Positions 9,830 to 21,889 of a stretch of 64,000 nucleotides of DNA are shown piece by piece. The stretch comes from Pegoplata infirma (Eukaryota; Arthropoda; Insecta; Diptera; Anthomyiidae): the NCBI GenBank assembly GCA_963921195.1, contig OY992540.1, forward strand, positions 43,485,890-43,549,889, read 5' to 3'. The notes under the pieces were generated by a model. The model was not told the DNA's origin, did not search any database, and saw nothing but the letters and a program-made list of their open reading frames with translations. Every line of letters begins with the position of its first letter. The first letter of the stretch is position 1. The position numbers and the translations under genes are program-made.

Positions 9830-11130
9830 CAGTGTAATTATAATGCCCATACAACTAGCATTGAATCTGAATTTTTGTTGAAGCCAGGTTAACAATAGCT
9901 TTTACTTAATAACCACTTGAAATTTTGTTTTCTGTTCATGATTTGTACCAAAATTTTCGAAGGCGTAAAAAATCTCTATGACGTCGAACAATAAACAACA
10001 CTTGAAAACGCTGCGGGATGGAAAGTAATTGATGAAGAGTATAACACCGCTATTTCTTGTTTTATTTTGTTTTTCTCAATCTCTGTTAAGAACAACGAAA
10101 CAACAATAGCCTAGGTGCGAAGATTCTTTGAAATTGTTAAAGTGGTGTGTGTGTGCGTTTGTGTGTGTTCAAGGACCTCTTTTTTTTCTCAAATTGTGTG
10201 TTTTCCTTATAAAGAATGAATGGTTTGTTACCTGAACAATGGATGAGCACACAATCCAACAACAACCTAAACAAAGACTATGAGCTATAAGTGTCATAAA
10301 ATGTTAAAGATAAACTCTCAAGATCGATCATATATAGACAACAATAACAACAAGTGTTGGCGGTACAATAGTGTAAGTAGGTAGATAAATGGATGACTAG
10401 TGAGGCTGCCTACAATACCCTCTAAACACTTGCTCTATCAAATTATAAACAAAAAGCATGAGAAACACGAAAAGGTTTCGCGAGTTGTTGCGCTCTAGCT
10501 CTAAGAATTTATGAACTTGTACAAGCTGGGATATTTGAAGATATTAAACAATGAAACATTCCTGTAGTAGAAAACAAGGCGCTTTAAGATTTTAAACGAA
10601 AGTAAACAATGAAATTTATTTCAAGTGCCATAAAATTCCTGCTAGACTAAGAAGCGCCATGGTTAGACTAACAGGCTGGACGGGTACTTGAAAATTTTGT
10701 AAAGAAATAAAGAAAGAACACATGAAAAAGAAAACAACACGAAAATCATAAAAATATATTTTTAATCTCTTTTTCTTACAGTTGGCAACCTGTTAAATGT
10801 AATAATACTTACGATGCTTTTGAGGTTGAGTTTGAAGTGGTTGTAATAAAATTTCAATGAGAGATTAACAAGTAGGATGAAAGAACAACAACATGTAGAA
10901 TATGTTTTTTTTTTTTTTGTTGGAAAATAAACAATAAAAATTACCTTCACCAAGTTGATTCGTTAAATATATTTTTCAATAGTCGATGCAGAATTAATCT
11001 AAATTCTTCTAGAGCTTTAAGTTATTCTATATCATAGTTCATTTAATCAATTTACAGATTTGGAGAAAGTTAATTGATTGCTCTAGATATTTCCAAGGCA
11101 TTCGATTTTGTAACAGGACAGTGATATCGA
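9830..11130. other. Low-repeat non-coding DNA with (TG)n
   Basis: No gene supported. A TG-rich microsatellite lies at about 10141-10170. The rest lacks the repeats that dominate neighbouring DNA and is probably intergenic or intronic. Confidence 0.4.
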
Positions 11131-11137
11131 AAATTAG

Positions 11138-13140
11138 GTGAGGTTGTGAGTGACTACTGACGCTTTACGTCCACACATATAGATTCTGAGGGCCGTTGTG
11201 TTATTACGGGACGAAAATGGCGTTCCGCTACTAGTTCCTGCCGTTAAACCAATTTGAACAAATCAGAGTCTCACGTTTCTAGAGGCATACCAATACATTC
11301 CATTTCCGTTGGAACCTGTAAGGTAGTACCCAGTCTTGCAAGCTCATTAGCTCAGCAATTCCCTGGAATGCCTCAATGCCCTGGGACCCATACTACTTGG
11401 CCATCTCATTTAAAGACGTGCGCCAGTTAAGGGCAGATATTGTTTTTAGAAACATTGACTCCAGGAACCGCGAATTGACTATCGAAATAGTGGTTGACTT
11501 CGGTTGTAGACAAGATATTGCAACTCAACCAGTCAGCTACTTCCTTTATTGCAATCATCTCTGCCTGGAAAACACTGCAATGATCTGACCGTTTCCGAGA
11601 TAGGCTCAATATAAGCTCTTTCGAATAGACTCCGAAGTCAACTTGTTCGAGTAGCCTCCAACCATCTGTGTAGGTTATGTTAGGTCGTTAGTGGCTGCTG
11701 ACGTTTAACGTCAGCACTCATAGACTCTGAGGCCAGTTGTGATACCACGTGAGTGCTGTTGGTAAATGGCAGATAAAGTGTTCGATAGTATCCAACTCCT
11801 CCTCATCCATGCAACTCCGGCAAAAGTCATTTGACCGTTAATTTTGCTTGCAAGTTTCTAGAGGCATACCAACACATTCCAATTCTGTTAGAACCTGTAA
11901 GGTAGTTCCCAGTCTTGCAAGCTCATTGGCTTTACAATTCCCTGGAATGTCTTTTTGCCCTGGGAGCCATATGAGTCATATGTCAAACTGCTTGGCCACC
12001 TCATTTAAAGACGTGCGGCAGTTAAGAGCAGATCTTGTTTTTAGAAACATTGACTCTAGGGACTTGACCGCGGATTGACTGCCAGAATAGTTGATGACTG
12101 AGGTTGTAGACAAGACATTGGAACTTAACCAGTCAGCCACTTCCTTTATTGTCAGCATCTCTACATGGTAAACACTGCAATGATCTCGCAATCTTCGAGA
12201 TATGCTCAATCCAAAATCTTCCGAATAGACTCCGAAGCCCACTTGTTCGAGTAGCTTCGATTCATCTGCTTAGGTTATGTTAAGTGGATGCCGTTAAACC
12301 AATATTAGCTTTTTATGAAACTCCTTATATATTCAATTTTGACATCCGACAAATCAAAAAGATCGTGCAACTCCCTAGAGCCCAAAGAAGCAAGTCTCTG
12401 ACCAGAAAGTGCCGGGCAAAGGCAGATGAAGTATTCGATAGTTTCCAACTCCTCTTCATTCATGTGACTCCGGTAAAAGTCATTCGACGGCACATTTAAC
12501 CGCTCTGCATGCTTTCCTATAAGACAGGCTCCGGTATTTATAGCAACCATTGTCACTTGTGCGCTTCTTATTAAGAGATGGCTGAATCTTTGATTAGTCT
12601 CCATCGCGGAATAGTGCCGTAGATTTTGCTTGCAAGTTTCTAGAAGCATACCAACACATTCCAATTCTGTTAGAACCTGTAAGGTAGTTCCCAGTCTTGC
12701 AAGCTCATCGTCTTTGCAATTTCCTGGAATGTCTCTGTGCCCTGGGACCCATATGAGTCGTATTTTTTGTTCGCAAGTTTCTAGAAGCATACCAACACAT
12801 TCCAATTCTCCATCGCGGAATAGTGCCGTAGATTTTGCTTGCAAGTTTCTAGAAGCATACCAACACATTCCAATTCTGTTAGAACCTGTAAGGTAGTTCC
12901 CAGTCTTGCAAGCTCATTGGCTTTACAATTCCCTGGAATGTCTTTTTGCCCTGGGAGCCATATGAGTCATATGTCAAACTGCTTGGCCATCTCATTTAAA
13001 GACGTGCGGCAGTTAAGGGCAGATCTTGTTTTCAGAAACATTGACTCCAGGGATTTGACCGCGGCTTGACTGTCAGAATAGATGTTGACTGCAGTTGTAT
13101 ACAATACATTGCAGCTTAACCAGTCAGCCACTTCCGTGCC
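11138..13140 (-). repeat. Tandem array of truncated LINE A 3' ends
   Basis: Three head-to-tail LINE A segments lie in minus orientation: 11138-11671, 11672-12268 and about 12269-13140. The first two break at the same point, the start of RNase H (reading TDG/TDES-KLLEQVGF backwards), and each meets the TAGGTTATGTTA 3' tail of the next unit. The third lacks its 3' UTR and has an internal duplication of about 200 bp: the block with GCAAGTTTCTAGAAGCATAC is present at about 12628, 12773 and 12841. Encoded pieces include RNase H (DHCSVFQAEMIAIKEVADWL, 11579-11520), a LIWVPGHRDIPGN motif and the C-terminal YRSHMNEEELETIEYFIC segment. All are defective. Confidence 0.8.
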
Positions 13141-13507
13141 AAATGTCCGTGCGTATGTGAAAATCTGACAGGGACTATTGTAGGAGTTGTAGATAAGTGA
13201 AATAGGATGAGTCAGAACCCAATGAACGAGAATGTCTGGATCTGATATGAGAATGTCCGTTTCTGATGAAGCTCCACCTTAAGCATTTGGGGCAAAGAAA
13301 TGATGTCCCATTTAACGATTTCCACATATCTTTGGACATTTTGGTGTTTCTTAATATCATATCGAAATCTATTACTCATGAGATATTCTGTTTTTGGATA
13401 TGAGAATCAAGGTTTCATCGAATGGCAATTGAACCCCCTCTTTTCGTATACCCATGTTTATGTGTCTTCGAACCAAATAAATGTAAACTCTTCTGTTAGT
13501 ACCCGGG

Positions 13508-13775
13508 CTATATGTTGAGTACATACACCCAAGTATTTGCCTGACTATCGTTGTACAAGTTCATATAAGAATTGGTAGTTCTTTTGTTTAGTGTTAGTTC
13601 CGCAGTCCCTTTGGGAGGAAAAGATTTCAGCCTGCAAAATACTGCAGGTATCAGCATTACTTTTTCAATGCTTAAATCCTGGCAGTAAATCGCAGCCCAT
13701 GACTGGTTCAACGAGAACTGGTCACAGAATGCCAATTCTATGACCAGAGAAACGGGTTCAATTGATCTCAAAAAT
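13508..13775 (-). pseudogene. LINE RNase H-like scrap
   Basis: Minus-strand translation gives IYCQDLSIEKVMLIPAVF and, downstream, NLYNDSQA, resembling the middle of a LINE RNase H domain (acidic-motif spacing and the DSQA box). The flanking segment at 13400-13525 is similar to 38120-38225, so it belongs to a dispersed repeat. Too short to assign to a family. Confidence 0.35.
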
Positions 13776-14399
13776 CAGTTCGTCACTATTACTGTGACAT
13801 GTTACAAGTTGTTAATTAACCCTGTCCTAGGACATCGTTTTGTAAACGTGACAGGTCCCTTTAATACAAAAGTACCAATCTAGGACCGGTCCTCGACTGG
13901 TCCCCTTACTTGCAGGGCAGTTAGTAACTATTAGTTACCCTTAAAAATGTCCATTTATCAAAAAGGTGTCTGAGTAACACTGGAGAGCTTTAAAAACTTT
14001 CCATAGCCGAGTATACTTCTGTCTATTGAACAAATAGCATTCACATTCCCTCTAAATCATTTTTAAATTCAAAAATGTTCTCTAGTGTAATTCAGGTTTC
14101 TTGTAACAGATACTTTGTATTAAAATCAAAAGTTGTTTGTTTTTAGTTTTGACTTTGCAATGAGATAATCGAAAAAAAAATTGTTAAATCAACAAAAAAA
14201 ATTATCTGTAAAAACTAAAAGTTTTTCTTGTCGTACTCACTTTGCAGAATACAAACAAATTGTATACGTTTTGGAGAGAACTTTTATGTGCAGATCTGGT
14301 GATGACAATGTTGGCACAGTTGTACTTTTAATAGTACATACCGACCATGGTACTAAAAAGATACTTCTAATAAAATTTGGGTATTTAAAAAAAGAATAA

Positions 14400-14985
14400 T
14401 ATTTTAAAACACTATCATGCACAATTTAAAAAAAAGTTTCTGAAAACCTTTTGAAAACGAGCTGAATTACGAATGTGTTTAGGAGGTCACTTATAATTGA
14501 GGTCTTTCAGAAGGCACCCACCGATTGTCCTGACACTTTCATATGGGAATAAGGGGAGAAAAATAAGAGTAACCTAATTTTTTAAGCTGCACAATCTCAA
14601 ATTTAAAAAATGGGATTCGATCTTAATGGTGTTTCGGGAAAATCCGAATAAAAACCGAACTAGCAGGAATTTTGCCAAACGCAAAAATACGGCTCAGCTT
14701 AATTTTAATAGAGATTTATGGTTCTCGTGGTATCACAACGGACCTCAGAGTCTATGTGTGCAGACGTAAAGCTTCAGCAGCTATTAGAACCTAACGTATA
14801 TTCATTTCCATATAAACTACCCGAAAGTTTTAAAACACTTTCTTGTTTAATTTAAAAAACCTTTCTGAAAACCTTTTGAAAAAAAAGCTGGATCACGAAT
14901 GTGTTTAGGAGGGCTCTTACAATCGAGGTCTTTCAGAGGGCACCCACCGATTGACCTGAAATTTTCATATCAATTTTAATAGAGA
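14400..14985 (+). repeat. Duplicated dispersed repeat related to 2649-3222
   Basis: Two diverged copies of one segment (about 14402-14560 and 14829-14975) share GAATGTGTTTAGGAGG, GAGGTCTTTCAGA and GGCACCCACCGATTG. Downstream of the first copy, AACCGAACTAGCAGGAATTT (14656 on) matches, in inverse orientation, the interior of the element at 2649-3222. No coding potential. Confidence 0.6.
14723..14795 (+). mobile_element. LINE A 3'-end fragment, about 73 bp
   Basis: CTCGTGGTATCACAACGGAC, then CAGAGTCTATGTGTG and GAACCTAACG, is the LINE A 3' terminus again. It lies between CAATTTT/TTAATAGAGATT-type host repeat and its continuation CCATATAAACTACCCGAAAG. No clean target duplication is visible, unlike 6556-6637 and 33597-33646. 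Confidence 0.65.
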
Positions 14986-15110
14986 TTATTGAAAATGATT
15001 TCGGCAAAGTGGCAAAAACTAATTTATGGATAAGGTTAACATTTCTGACTTATTCCATAAGTTCTTAAATCCTTCTTGGATTTGGTAAGGAAACAACCAG
15101 TATAATTAGA

Positions 15111-15735
15111 CCATCCGACAGCCAATATTTAACATGAACCGGACGATATACGTCTGAAAGTATAGATCAATTGAAGTAAAACTGTTTTTACAGTTTTTCA
15201 TTTCGTGATCCTGTTTCCTTTTAAAAGAACTTCAAATTTTTAAAGAATACATATTATAAAATATTTTTGAAATATTTTTACTTGTCCTAGCATGACACTG
15301 GTGATGGCAAATGAAAGAGGAGGATCTCCCCTAATTTGTCCATTCTTTTATTTTGCCATATCACGATAAAAGAATGTGAATAAATTCATTTGAAAACTTT
15401 ATAAAACTATTTTGTTGAAAAATTTGAATGATACCGTAGGATAAATTTTTGAAATGACGTAACTTAACTCCCTGATATGTAAAAATAATAAAATAGGAAA
15501 ATTCGAGGAGATCGTACTCTTTCATTTGCTATCACTCGTGGCATCCTAGGACAAGTACAAATATTAAAAAAATATTTTATAAAATGTAATCCTCCAAAAC
15601 TTTGAAGTCCTTTTAAAAGGAAACACGATCGCAAAAAGAAAAACTGTAAATGCAGTTTTACTTCATTTAGTCTCTAGTTTCAAACGTATATTATCCAGTT
15701 TGTGTTTAACGATTTTTTTAATTTTTTACGAACGG
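15111..15735. mobile_element. Foldback element with arms of about 310 bp
   Basis: The left half (15111 to about 15410) is the inverse of the right half (about 15415-15735). Paired motifs include GTAAAACTG...ACAGTTTTTC with GAAAAACTGTAAATGCAGTT, CCTTTTAAAAGAACTTCAAA with the inverse near 15600, and ACTTGTCCTAGCATG with its inverse near 15550. Divergence is moderate, so the element is not recent. The tip resembles CCRTCCGACA. A half copy lies at 19450-19780. Confidence 0.7.
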
Positions 15736-15803
15736 TGTTATTAGAGTACTCACTTGGCACTGTATAAATGATCGAATGGTCGAACTCATACATGACTCAG
15801 AAA

Positions 15804-16037
15804 TTACTTCCGTATGTATGTATGTAGATGAAGAGGAGTCCATGAAGGACTCAAAGATTCTTTGATAACACAAAAAAAAATTCTGACCCAGTAACTAGAC
15901 CCACTAACCTCTATGCATTTTGACCTCCTGAATTCAATTCTGCTATCAGAATTGAATTCTATCGATGGGTTTTCTTGTAATCTTACAAGGAAAGTCCTGC
16001 AAAATCCACAGATACCTTCAAAATTTAAACACAACAT
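15804..16037. repeat. Dispersed repeat scrap
   Basis: The AACTCCTGAATTC/ATCGATGGGTTTTC region (15910-15995) recurs in diverged form at 41890-41950, and the TCTGACCCAG motif appears in both. CTCAAAGATTCTTTGATAAC (15850 on) recurs at 16187 and 16609. No coding function is supported. Confidence 0.4.
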
Positions 16038-16155
16038 AAAGCAAACAAATCTAAATGATTAGTCGGTCTAGTTTCTAGGTCAGAAACTTTTGTTGTTTGT
16101 GGGACTGTGAAATCGAATGGTGGAACGAGTAAATGTCTCAGAAGTTGCCTTGCGT

Positions 16156-16700
16156 TATATGTAGATAAAGAGAAGTTCGTGCAGGACTCAAAGATTCTTG
16201 GATAACACAAGGTGACAAAAATTTAACTTTTTCAATTTGCCTGACTTTTGACAGCTGTTTTATATGGACGTTCCATTTCCGTTGAATCCTGTAAGGTAGT
16301 TTCCAGTCTTGCAAGCTCATCGGCTCTACAATTCCCTGGAAGGTCTCCATGTGAGTTGTATGACAAACTGATTGGCCATCTCATGTAAAGAAGTGCGGCA
16401 GTTAATGATATATATTTTTTTCATAAACATTGAATCCGGATTGACCGCGGATTGACTGTCAGAATAGATGTTGACTAGATCCTAGTAAGGCAAGTCTCTG
16501 ACCAGCAAGTGTTGGGAAATGGCAGATAAAGTGTTCGAAAGTTTCAAACTCCTCCTCGTCCATCCAACTCCGGCAAATAAATAGATAAAGAGAAGTTCGT
16601 GCAGAACTCAAAGATTCTTTGATAACACAAGGTGACAAAATTTGAACTTTTTCAATTTGCCTGACTTTTGACAGCTGTTTTATATGGACATAAGTGTGCT
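16156..16700. repeat. 110-bp direct repeats flanking a LINE A fragment
   Basis: The segment from AGATAAAGAGAAGTTCGTGC to GACAGCTGTTTTATATGGAC occurs at 16156-16268 and again at 16578-16690 with only a few changes. Between them (16266-16574, minus) lie rearranged LINE A pieces: the CCTGTAAGGTAGTTTCCAGT block and the CTCCTCCTCGTCCATCCAAC Cys-domain block, in non-native order. This looks like a segmental duplication or recombination product, since 110 bp is too long for a TSD. Confidence 0.65.
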
Positions 16701-17645
16701 GATTCCGAATCTGTTTTCCAATTTTTTCCATCAGTTCGCGTTAGCGAGCAAATCGCTGTTAAAAAGTCGATAAATTCGATTTTTACGAACTTTGCTTGGC
16801 TATTATTTCCAACGCTTATTTTAGAGCCTCAGTTTTAAACACAAAATTAATTATATTTGATGCGAGAATTCCAGAACTGGTAATAACTTTTTTCTGACAG
16901 CTTTAGTTTTCGAGTTATAACGAAAGAAAAATTCAGAAAATCGTTGGTGCACATAGTGCAATACTTTGTTGTGACATTTCTCGTAAAATAGAGCTGACTC
17001 GGAAAAGTTAACAGCAATTCTTAAAACACGGGTCTTGCCATAGTCAAAATCAATTCACAAACCCTTTGCAAATGTCTGAATTTGTTAAGCGAATACTGAT
17101 AAAAAGATAAAAATTGTTGATAAACAAATATGTGTTATATCGTTGATGTATAACTCTTAAACTTAAGCTGAAACGATAAAACTAAAAACATTTTTGAAAT
17201 ATGAGTGCCTTATGAAGTCTAAATCGTGTCCTCAAACTCTAGCAAAGTGATAAACAGTGGACAAATTTGAGAAGGACCTACATGAAAATTTGAAATTTTT
17301 ATTTTAGCGATATCTCAAAAACTAATAATGACTCAAAAAAAGTAAGAGCATTTTTGGAATTAGCAGATCCGAAATACCAAAAATCATGTTTCACTTTTTT
17401 GATGCAAGACCATTGTTGGTAAATATTGACTCACACATATGCCAAAAATAGCCTTTTTTCGAAGTTTTCTTAAGCTATATCTTGAAAACTAGAGCAGCCT
17501 CGAAAAAAAGGTTGCCAGATTTAAAATCAGCGAACCCCAATTACCCTAAATTAGCTACCAGAACCCAGGCAAAAAAAAGCGTTGCTCTGTGTAATCTAAG
17601 TTGAATAGAAGGTAAGTGTTTTAGTTGATTTCATTGGAAAATCCG
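16700..17645. other. AT-rich non-coding DNA
   Basis: No gene. Motifs such as GAGTTATAACGAAAG and ATCTTGAAAACTAGAG are the type seen in old dispersed repeats, but no boundaries can be drawn. Confidence 0.3.
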
Positions 17646-17661
17646 TTTGGCTCGGGGCAAG

Positions 17662-17970
17662 ATGTTTTCTCTTTTCTTATTTTTTTTTCTATGGTCTATC
17701 GCAATGGACCATATATTCTGCTGTGATGATTTTCTTATTACCATCCAACCTTACCTAACTCGAAAAAACGTAAATTTTTATATCAACACTGGTGCAGATA
17801 ATCAAACTAGTTTGCAGGAAAATAAAATATCAACCGACAATGACGTCAGTTTATACTTTTTTAATCTAAAATCAAAATATATCCATAGAATCGTGTTCTA
17901 CAGTACCAGTATATCTTTATCTCTTAACTGTCTTGAAAAAAATATTATAAAAAACAAAGATCATAAATGA
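17662..17970 (+). CDS. Hypothetical 102-aa small ORF, weak
   Basis: ATG at 17662 opens 102 codons. The N-terminus, MFSLFLFFFLWSIAMDHIF, is a plausible signal or membrane segment. The rest is rich in Asn, Lys, Ile and Ser, with Cys only at residues near 20 and 92. No family is recognised. There is no promoter, Kozak-like context or splice evidence, and an ORF of this size arises by chance in AT-rich DNA. An upstream extension to 17647 would start with TTG and is not credible. Confidence 0.12.
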   Translation: MFSLFLFFFLWSIAMDHIFCCDDFLITIQPYLTRKNVNFYINTGADNQTSLQENKISTDNDVSLYFFNLKSKYIHRIVFYSTSISLSLNCLEKNIIKNKDHK

Positions 17971-17999
17971 TCCAAGCCAGAGACGACACATGAGATTTT

Positions 18000-19440
18000 T
18001 TAAATGGTACTTAAATCTAACGTAAATAGTACTTATCTGCATCTTCAGAAACAGAATAATGCATGTGCGGATTACTTATGATTTTTGTTGCATTATTGAC
18101 GTGAGAAATTTATGAATGGTTCGACGCGACCCGATACCAGTTATATGATCAGAAAGAAAATAGGTCAATTGACCTAAAAACCCAGTTCGCGACTTGTCCT
18201 ATGGCGTGTAGCAAGGTTTTAATTAATCTAGCACATCGCCATGAAAAAGTTGTTGGTGTCAGCATTGTCTAAAAGCATTGGTGGTAGCCACTGATGCTAG
18301 TGGGAACTACTGACCGACAGATGACATGTCCTTTCCGACATTTGAAAAAATTATGTAACGATATCATTATTTTTATGACCCCTCCCACAATGAAGGCGGA
18401 TTCACACAAATTTCCTAAAATTTGTACACATGAGCTACACTCATAGAAAAAAGACCATAAGTACTGATTAATTCACCACCGATCTACACACAAAAAGTTT
18501 TTAGTAAACATGTTTTTGTAGAGAGAGCCGGTTAATTTTGTAAGCTTTATTGTTGTTATGGTGGGGTCTACTCCATGTGTATTTATGAGATACGGCAATA
18601 TTCTCACTCACTTATACAGGTTGAGATTTTCTGTATTTTTTTTTGTTGTCTGCGTTTTTTTTTTTGTTGTCTTGTAGGCGATAAAGCACCACAAACATTT
18701 TTTTATATATATTTTTCTCAACCAAGCCATCACAACAACAATTGTGCTGAACAAATATACACTTAAAAAAATATTTATATAGAATAATATAAGTTGACGG
18801 TGTCAAAATATGATCTTTCGGGAACAAGGCGATTATTTTCTCAATATGTATCCCAAAAAGGGTTTTCATACGAAAAAATTTGCAAACATTTTTCTGCTCA
18901 AAATGAGCAGGAACATTTTCAAGATATTTAGAAAATTGAAAGACTCGGATTTTCGAGGAATTTAGTTTTATATCTTTACTCACTGGCACATGAACTTTTG
19001 GAGTCTTTTTATCACTTTCGGTGTCTATTCAGGGAATCGTGGGTTTGAGAATTTCCAGTAGATCATTAGACCTAAAGTGCATACCAGTGATATGCCTTTA
19101 ACTGCTAGACGGCCTTGAAGGAGGTAGCCACGGTCTTTGTTATTCAACTCATATAGATTCCAAGACTCAAGATTATCCTTGAGAATTGCAAAACAGACAA
19201 TCTTGCAAGACTGAAAACTACGGAATTGGGATTTCTTGCTAAAACTGACAAGCACTAAAGAAGGCTTTGTGCTTCTAAAGAGCTTAATGAGAGATGGGCA
19301 AATGGACATGTAAAATTGCTTGTCATAATAAGGACTTATTTAAATCAAAAGCTCTACTTTCGCTTCCACGAGTTCAGATTTCCTTGGTTGCTGTTAGAAC
19401 CGGGCACTGTCTTGCATAGAAACTCGCACAACGGCTAAAG
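18000..19440. other. Non-coding stretch with nothing assignable
   Basis: Frames at 18575-18766 (+) and 18612-18989 (-) are Phe/Lys-rich low-complexity translations of AT-rich DNA and lack domain signals. No repeat boundaries found. Confidence 0.3.
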
Positions 19441-19449
19441 ATGACAAAA

Positions 19450-19780
19450 TATTTGTTGAAAATTTTGAATGATATTAAAGGATAAATTTTTAAAAGGACG
19501 TAACTTACCTTCTTTTTCCTGATATGTAAAAATAATTAAAAAGGAAAATTAGGGGAGATCCCCCTCTTATATTTGCTATCACTAGTGGCAGGCTAGGACA
19601 AGTACAAATATTAAAAAAATATTTTATAATATTTAATGCTCCAAAATTTTTAAGTCCTTTTAAAAGGAAACAGGATCACAAAATAAAAACTGTAAATACA
19701 GTTTTACTACATTTAGTCTCTTGTTTCAAACGTATATTATCCAGTTCGTGCTCAACGACTTTTTTAATTTTGTCGGACGG
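19450..19780 (+). mobile_element. Half copy of the foldback element
   Basis: It matches the right arm of 15111-15735 over its length: CCTGATATGTAAAAATAAT, GCTATCACTAGTGGCA, AGGACAAGTACAAATATT and CAAACGTATATTATCCAGTT. It ends at the tip TGTCGGACGG (19770-19780) directly against LINE A. Confidence 0.7.
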
Positions 19781-20142
19781 TGGTACAGGGAATGGCGTCG
19801 ATATGTGCTACGGTTGCTCATCGTGCTACACTTACGGCTGCATTAGAATACCTATTTTAACTTATTGCATTGGACTTATTGGGAAGCAGTATGCGGCTTC
19901 GTTTGCAATTCGTCTGAATTGTACACTTCAATGGAAGAGTAGCGATTGTGACCATAGCGCGATCTTGAAGAAGATAGCAATACCACAAAATTTGGACGGT
20001 GCTCCCTCTATGAGCCTTTTTGAGCGCCACTTTACCACTATGATACCATTCAGGGAGCCTTGGATGAGGGGCATTCCAGGTAGTGGAGCCTCCATAAATT
20101 TTTACACAGATGAATCGAAGCTACACGAACAAGTGAGCTTTG

Positions 20143-20415
20143 CACGCAGAGAAGGATTATGATTGCGACAACCATAATGGAGGGGCAACATAGTATGATT
20201 GATAAAATTATCATAACATGTTTGTAGCGACCATATTATGATCTACGCTGATCATAGTATGATAAAAATTTGTATTTTTTTAAATGTTAATGATTATAGT
20301 ATGATTGTCACAATCATATATATGCTCAGATGGATCAACCATACTATGTTGCCCCTCCATTCTGGGTGATTTGGTGTGCTGCAATCATGTTCCAAACATG
20401 TTTTTTCTCTGTGTG
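20143..20415. mobile_element. MITE with CACRCAGAGAA ends inside LINE A
   Basis: The ends CACGCAGAGAA (20143) and TTCTCTGTGTG (to 20415) are inverted repeats, with TG on both sides (20141-20142, 20416-20417). Excision restores the LINE A codons for GCTTTG|GAATCTATTCGG (GF-GIYSE). A second, inner inverted repeat, GGAGGGGCAACATAGTATG and its inverse (near 20180 and 20342), makes most of the element foldable. Confidence 0.75.
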
Positions 20416-20593
20416 TGGAATCTATTCGGAAGAGCTTGGATTGAGCCTGAAGATTGCCAGATCATTGCAGTGTTTACCAAGCAAAAATGCTGGCATTAAA
20501 GGAAGTGGCCGACTGGTTGAGTTGCAATGTCTTGTCTACAACCGCAGTCAACATCTATTTTGACAGTCAAGTCCCTGGAGTCAATGTTACTAA

Positions 20594-20796
20594 AGGGTAC
20601 TTTCCACTATCACACTTTTCCATTATACACATCAAAATTTACCAACTTCCTAAAGATTTTTGGATTCTTTTTTAATTGAAACCTAGTCGTATCTAATAAA
20701 TGAACAATTTCTGACCAAATTTTTTAAAAAAATATTTCGCTAACATGGTGAAATTACGCTTGTATAATGGAAATGTGTGACAGTGAAAAGTACCCT
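20594..20796. mobile_element. PIF/Harbinger-like MITE H1, 203 bp
   Basis: The ends AGGGTACTTTCCACTATCAC and the inverse of AGGGTACTTTTCACTGTCAC are flanked by TAA (20591-20593 and 20797-20799). A 3-bp TWA duplication is the PIF/Harbinger signature. A second copy, exactly 203 bp and in opposite orientation, lies at 59941-60143. Confidence 0.88.
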
Positions 20797-21024
20797 TAAT
20801 AAAGTAGATATGCCCGTAACTTCAGCACGTCTTTAAATTAAATGGCTAAGCAGTTTAACATACGACTCATATGGGTCCCAGGGCACAGAGAGATTCCAGG
20901 GCATTATAAAGCCGATGAGCTTGCAAGACTCGGAACTACCTTAAAGGTTCCAACAGGATTGGAATGTGTTGGTATGCCTATAGAAACTTGAGATGAGCAG
21001 AGATGAGCGGCACAGAAATAGACA

Positions 21025-21419
21025 CACTAAGAAAATTATATCATTAACGGTTTGTAGGTTATTTTAAAAAGTAATCAGTAAAGTTATTTTAAAAGAAAAA
21101 TCACTTATTTTATAAAGGATTTAATTTTTTTACTGTTTCTGTAGTTTAAAAAAATAATTTACTGTCTTAAAAATGAATTTTTTGTTACATTCAATTTCGG
21201 CAGTAAAAAATTTCTTCTATAGTTTTACTGTTTTTCAATACAAAATAAGTGAATATTCAATAGTTTTTTAATGTTTTGGTTAGTCGTTAAATTAACATTT
21301 AAAATTGACTGTAATGTGTTTTTATTTTAAATGAAAAAACAGTGGAATGGTTTTTAAATAAAATTTCATTTGTTTTAAGTGAATATTCACTGGAATTTAC
21401 CTACATAATTTTTTGAGTG
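21025..21419. mobile_element. CACT-ended MITE with CA duplication, inside LINE A
   Basis: The left end CACTAAGAAAATTATATC and the inverse of CACTCAAAAAATTATGTAGG (to 21419) are flanked by CA on both sides (21023-21024, 21420-21421). Removing it joins AGACA to TGTAAGACTACACTAC of LINE A. Same family as 3289-3861 by ends, but the interiors differ. Confidence 0.7.
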
Positions 21420-21822
21420 CATGTAAGACTACACTACAGATTTGGCATTCGCAATCATATGCGCACAAGTGAGCTGATATCGTTTCCAAAATGAGTCGTA
21501 TCGACGGTAGTTGTTATTACTACCTGACAAAGTCTTATAAGAAAGCACGCAAAGGGGTTTAATGTGCCGTCAAATTACTTTTGCCGGAGTTGCATGGATG
21601 AGTAGGAGTTAGAAACTATCGAACCCTTTATCTGCCATTGTTCGGCCCTTTTTTGGCCAAAGACTTGCTTCACTGAGATCTAGGGAGTGCAGCATTTTTT
21701 CCGATTTGGCGATGTCAAAATTCAATATCATAGGATTTTTTTAAGAAGCTCAAATTGATTTAACGGTAGGGACTAGTAGAAACCTATTATAGTCCCGTAG
21801 GAACACAACGGAACTCAGAGTC

Positions 21823-21829
<7 letters not shown>

Positions 21830-21864
<35 letters not shown>

Positions 21865-21889
21865 TTATTTAATTAAATATTAATAGAAA
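21830..21889 (-). mobile_element. 60-bp TA-tailed micro-insertion, 13-bp TSD
   Basis: AGAGTCTATGTGT is present at 21817-21829 and 21890-21902 and should occur once in LINE A. The 60 bp between consist of a (TA)n run followed by TCCTTTATTTAATTAAATAT. Read on the minus strand this is a short body with a (TA)n tail, the layout of a target-primed retro-insertion. Confidence 0.65.

Noticed and set aside
12630..13069. Plus-strand frames with a repeated MQVSRSIPTHSNSVRTCKVV start
   Set aside because: Antisense shadows of duplicated LINE A RNase H/C-terminal DNA; the repetition reflects the tandem array, not a protein family.
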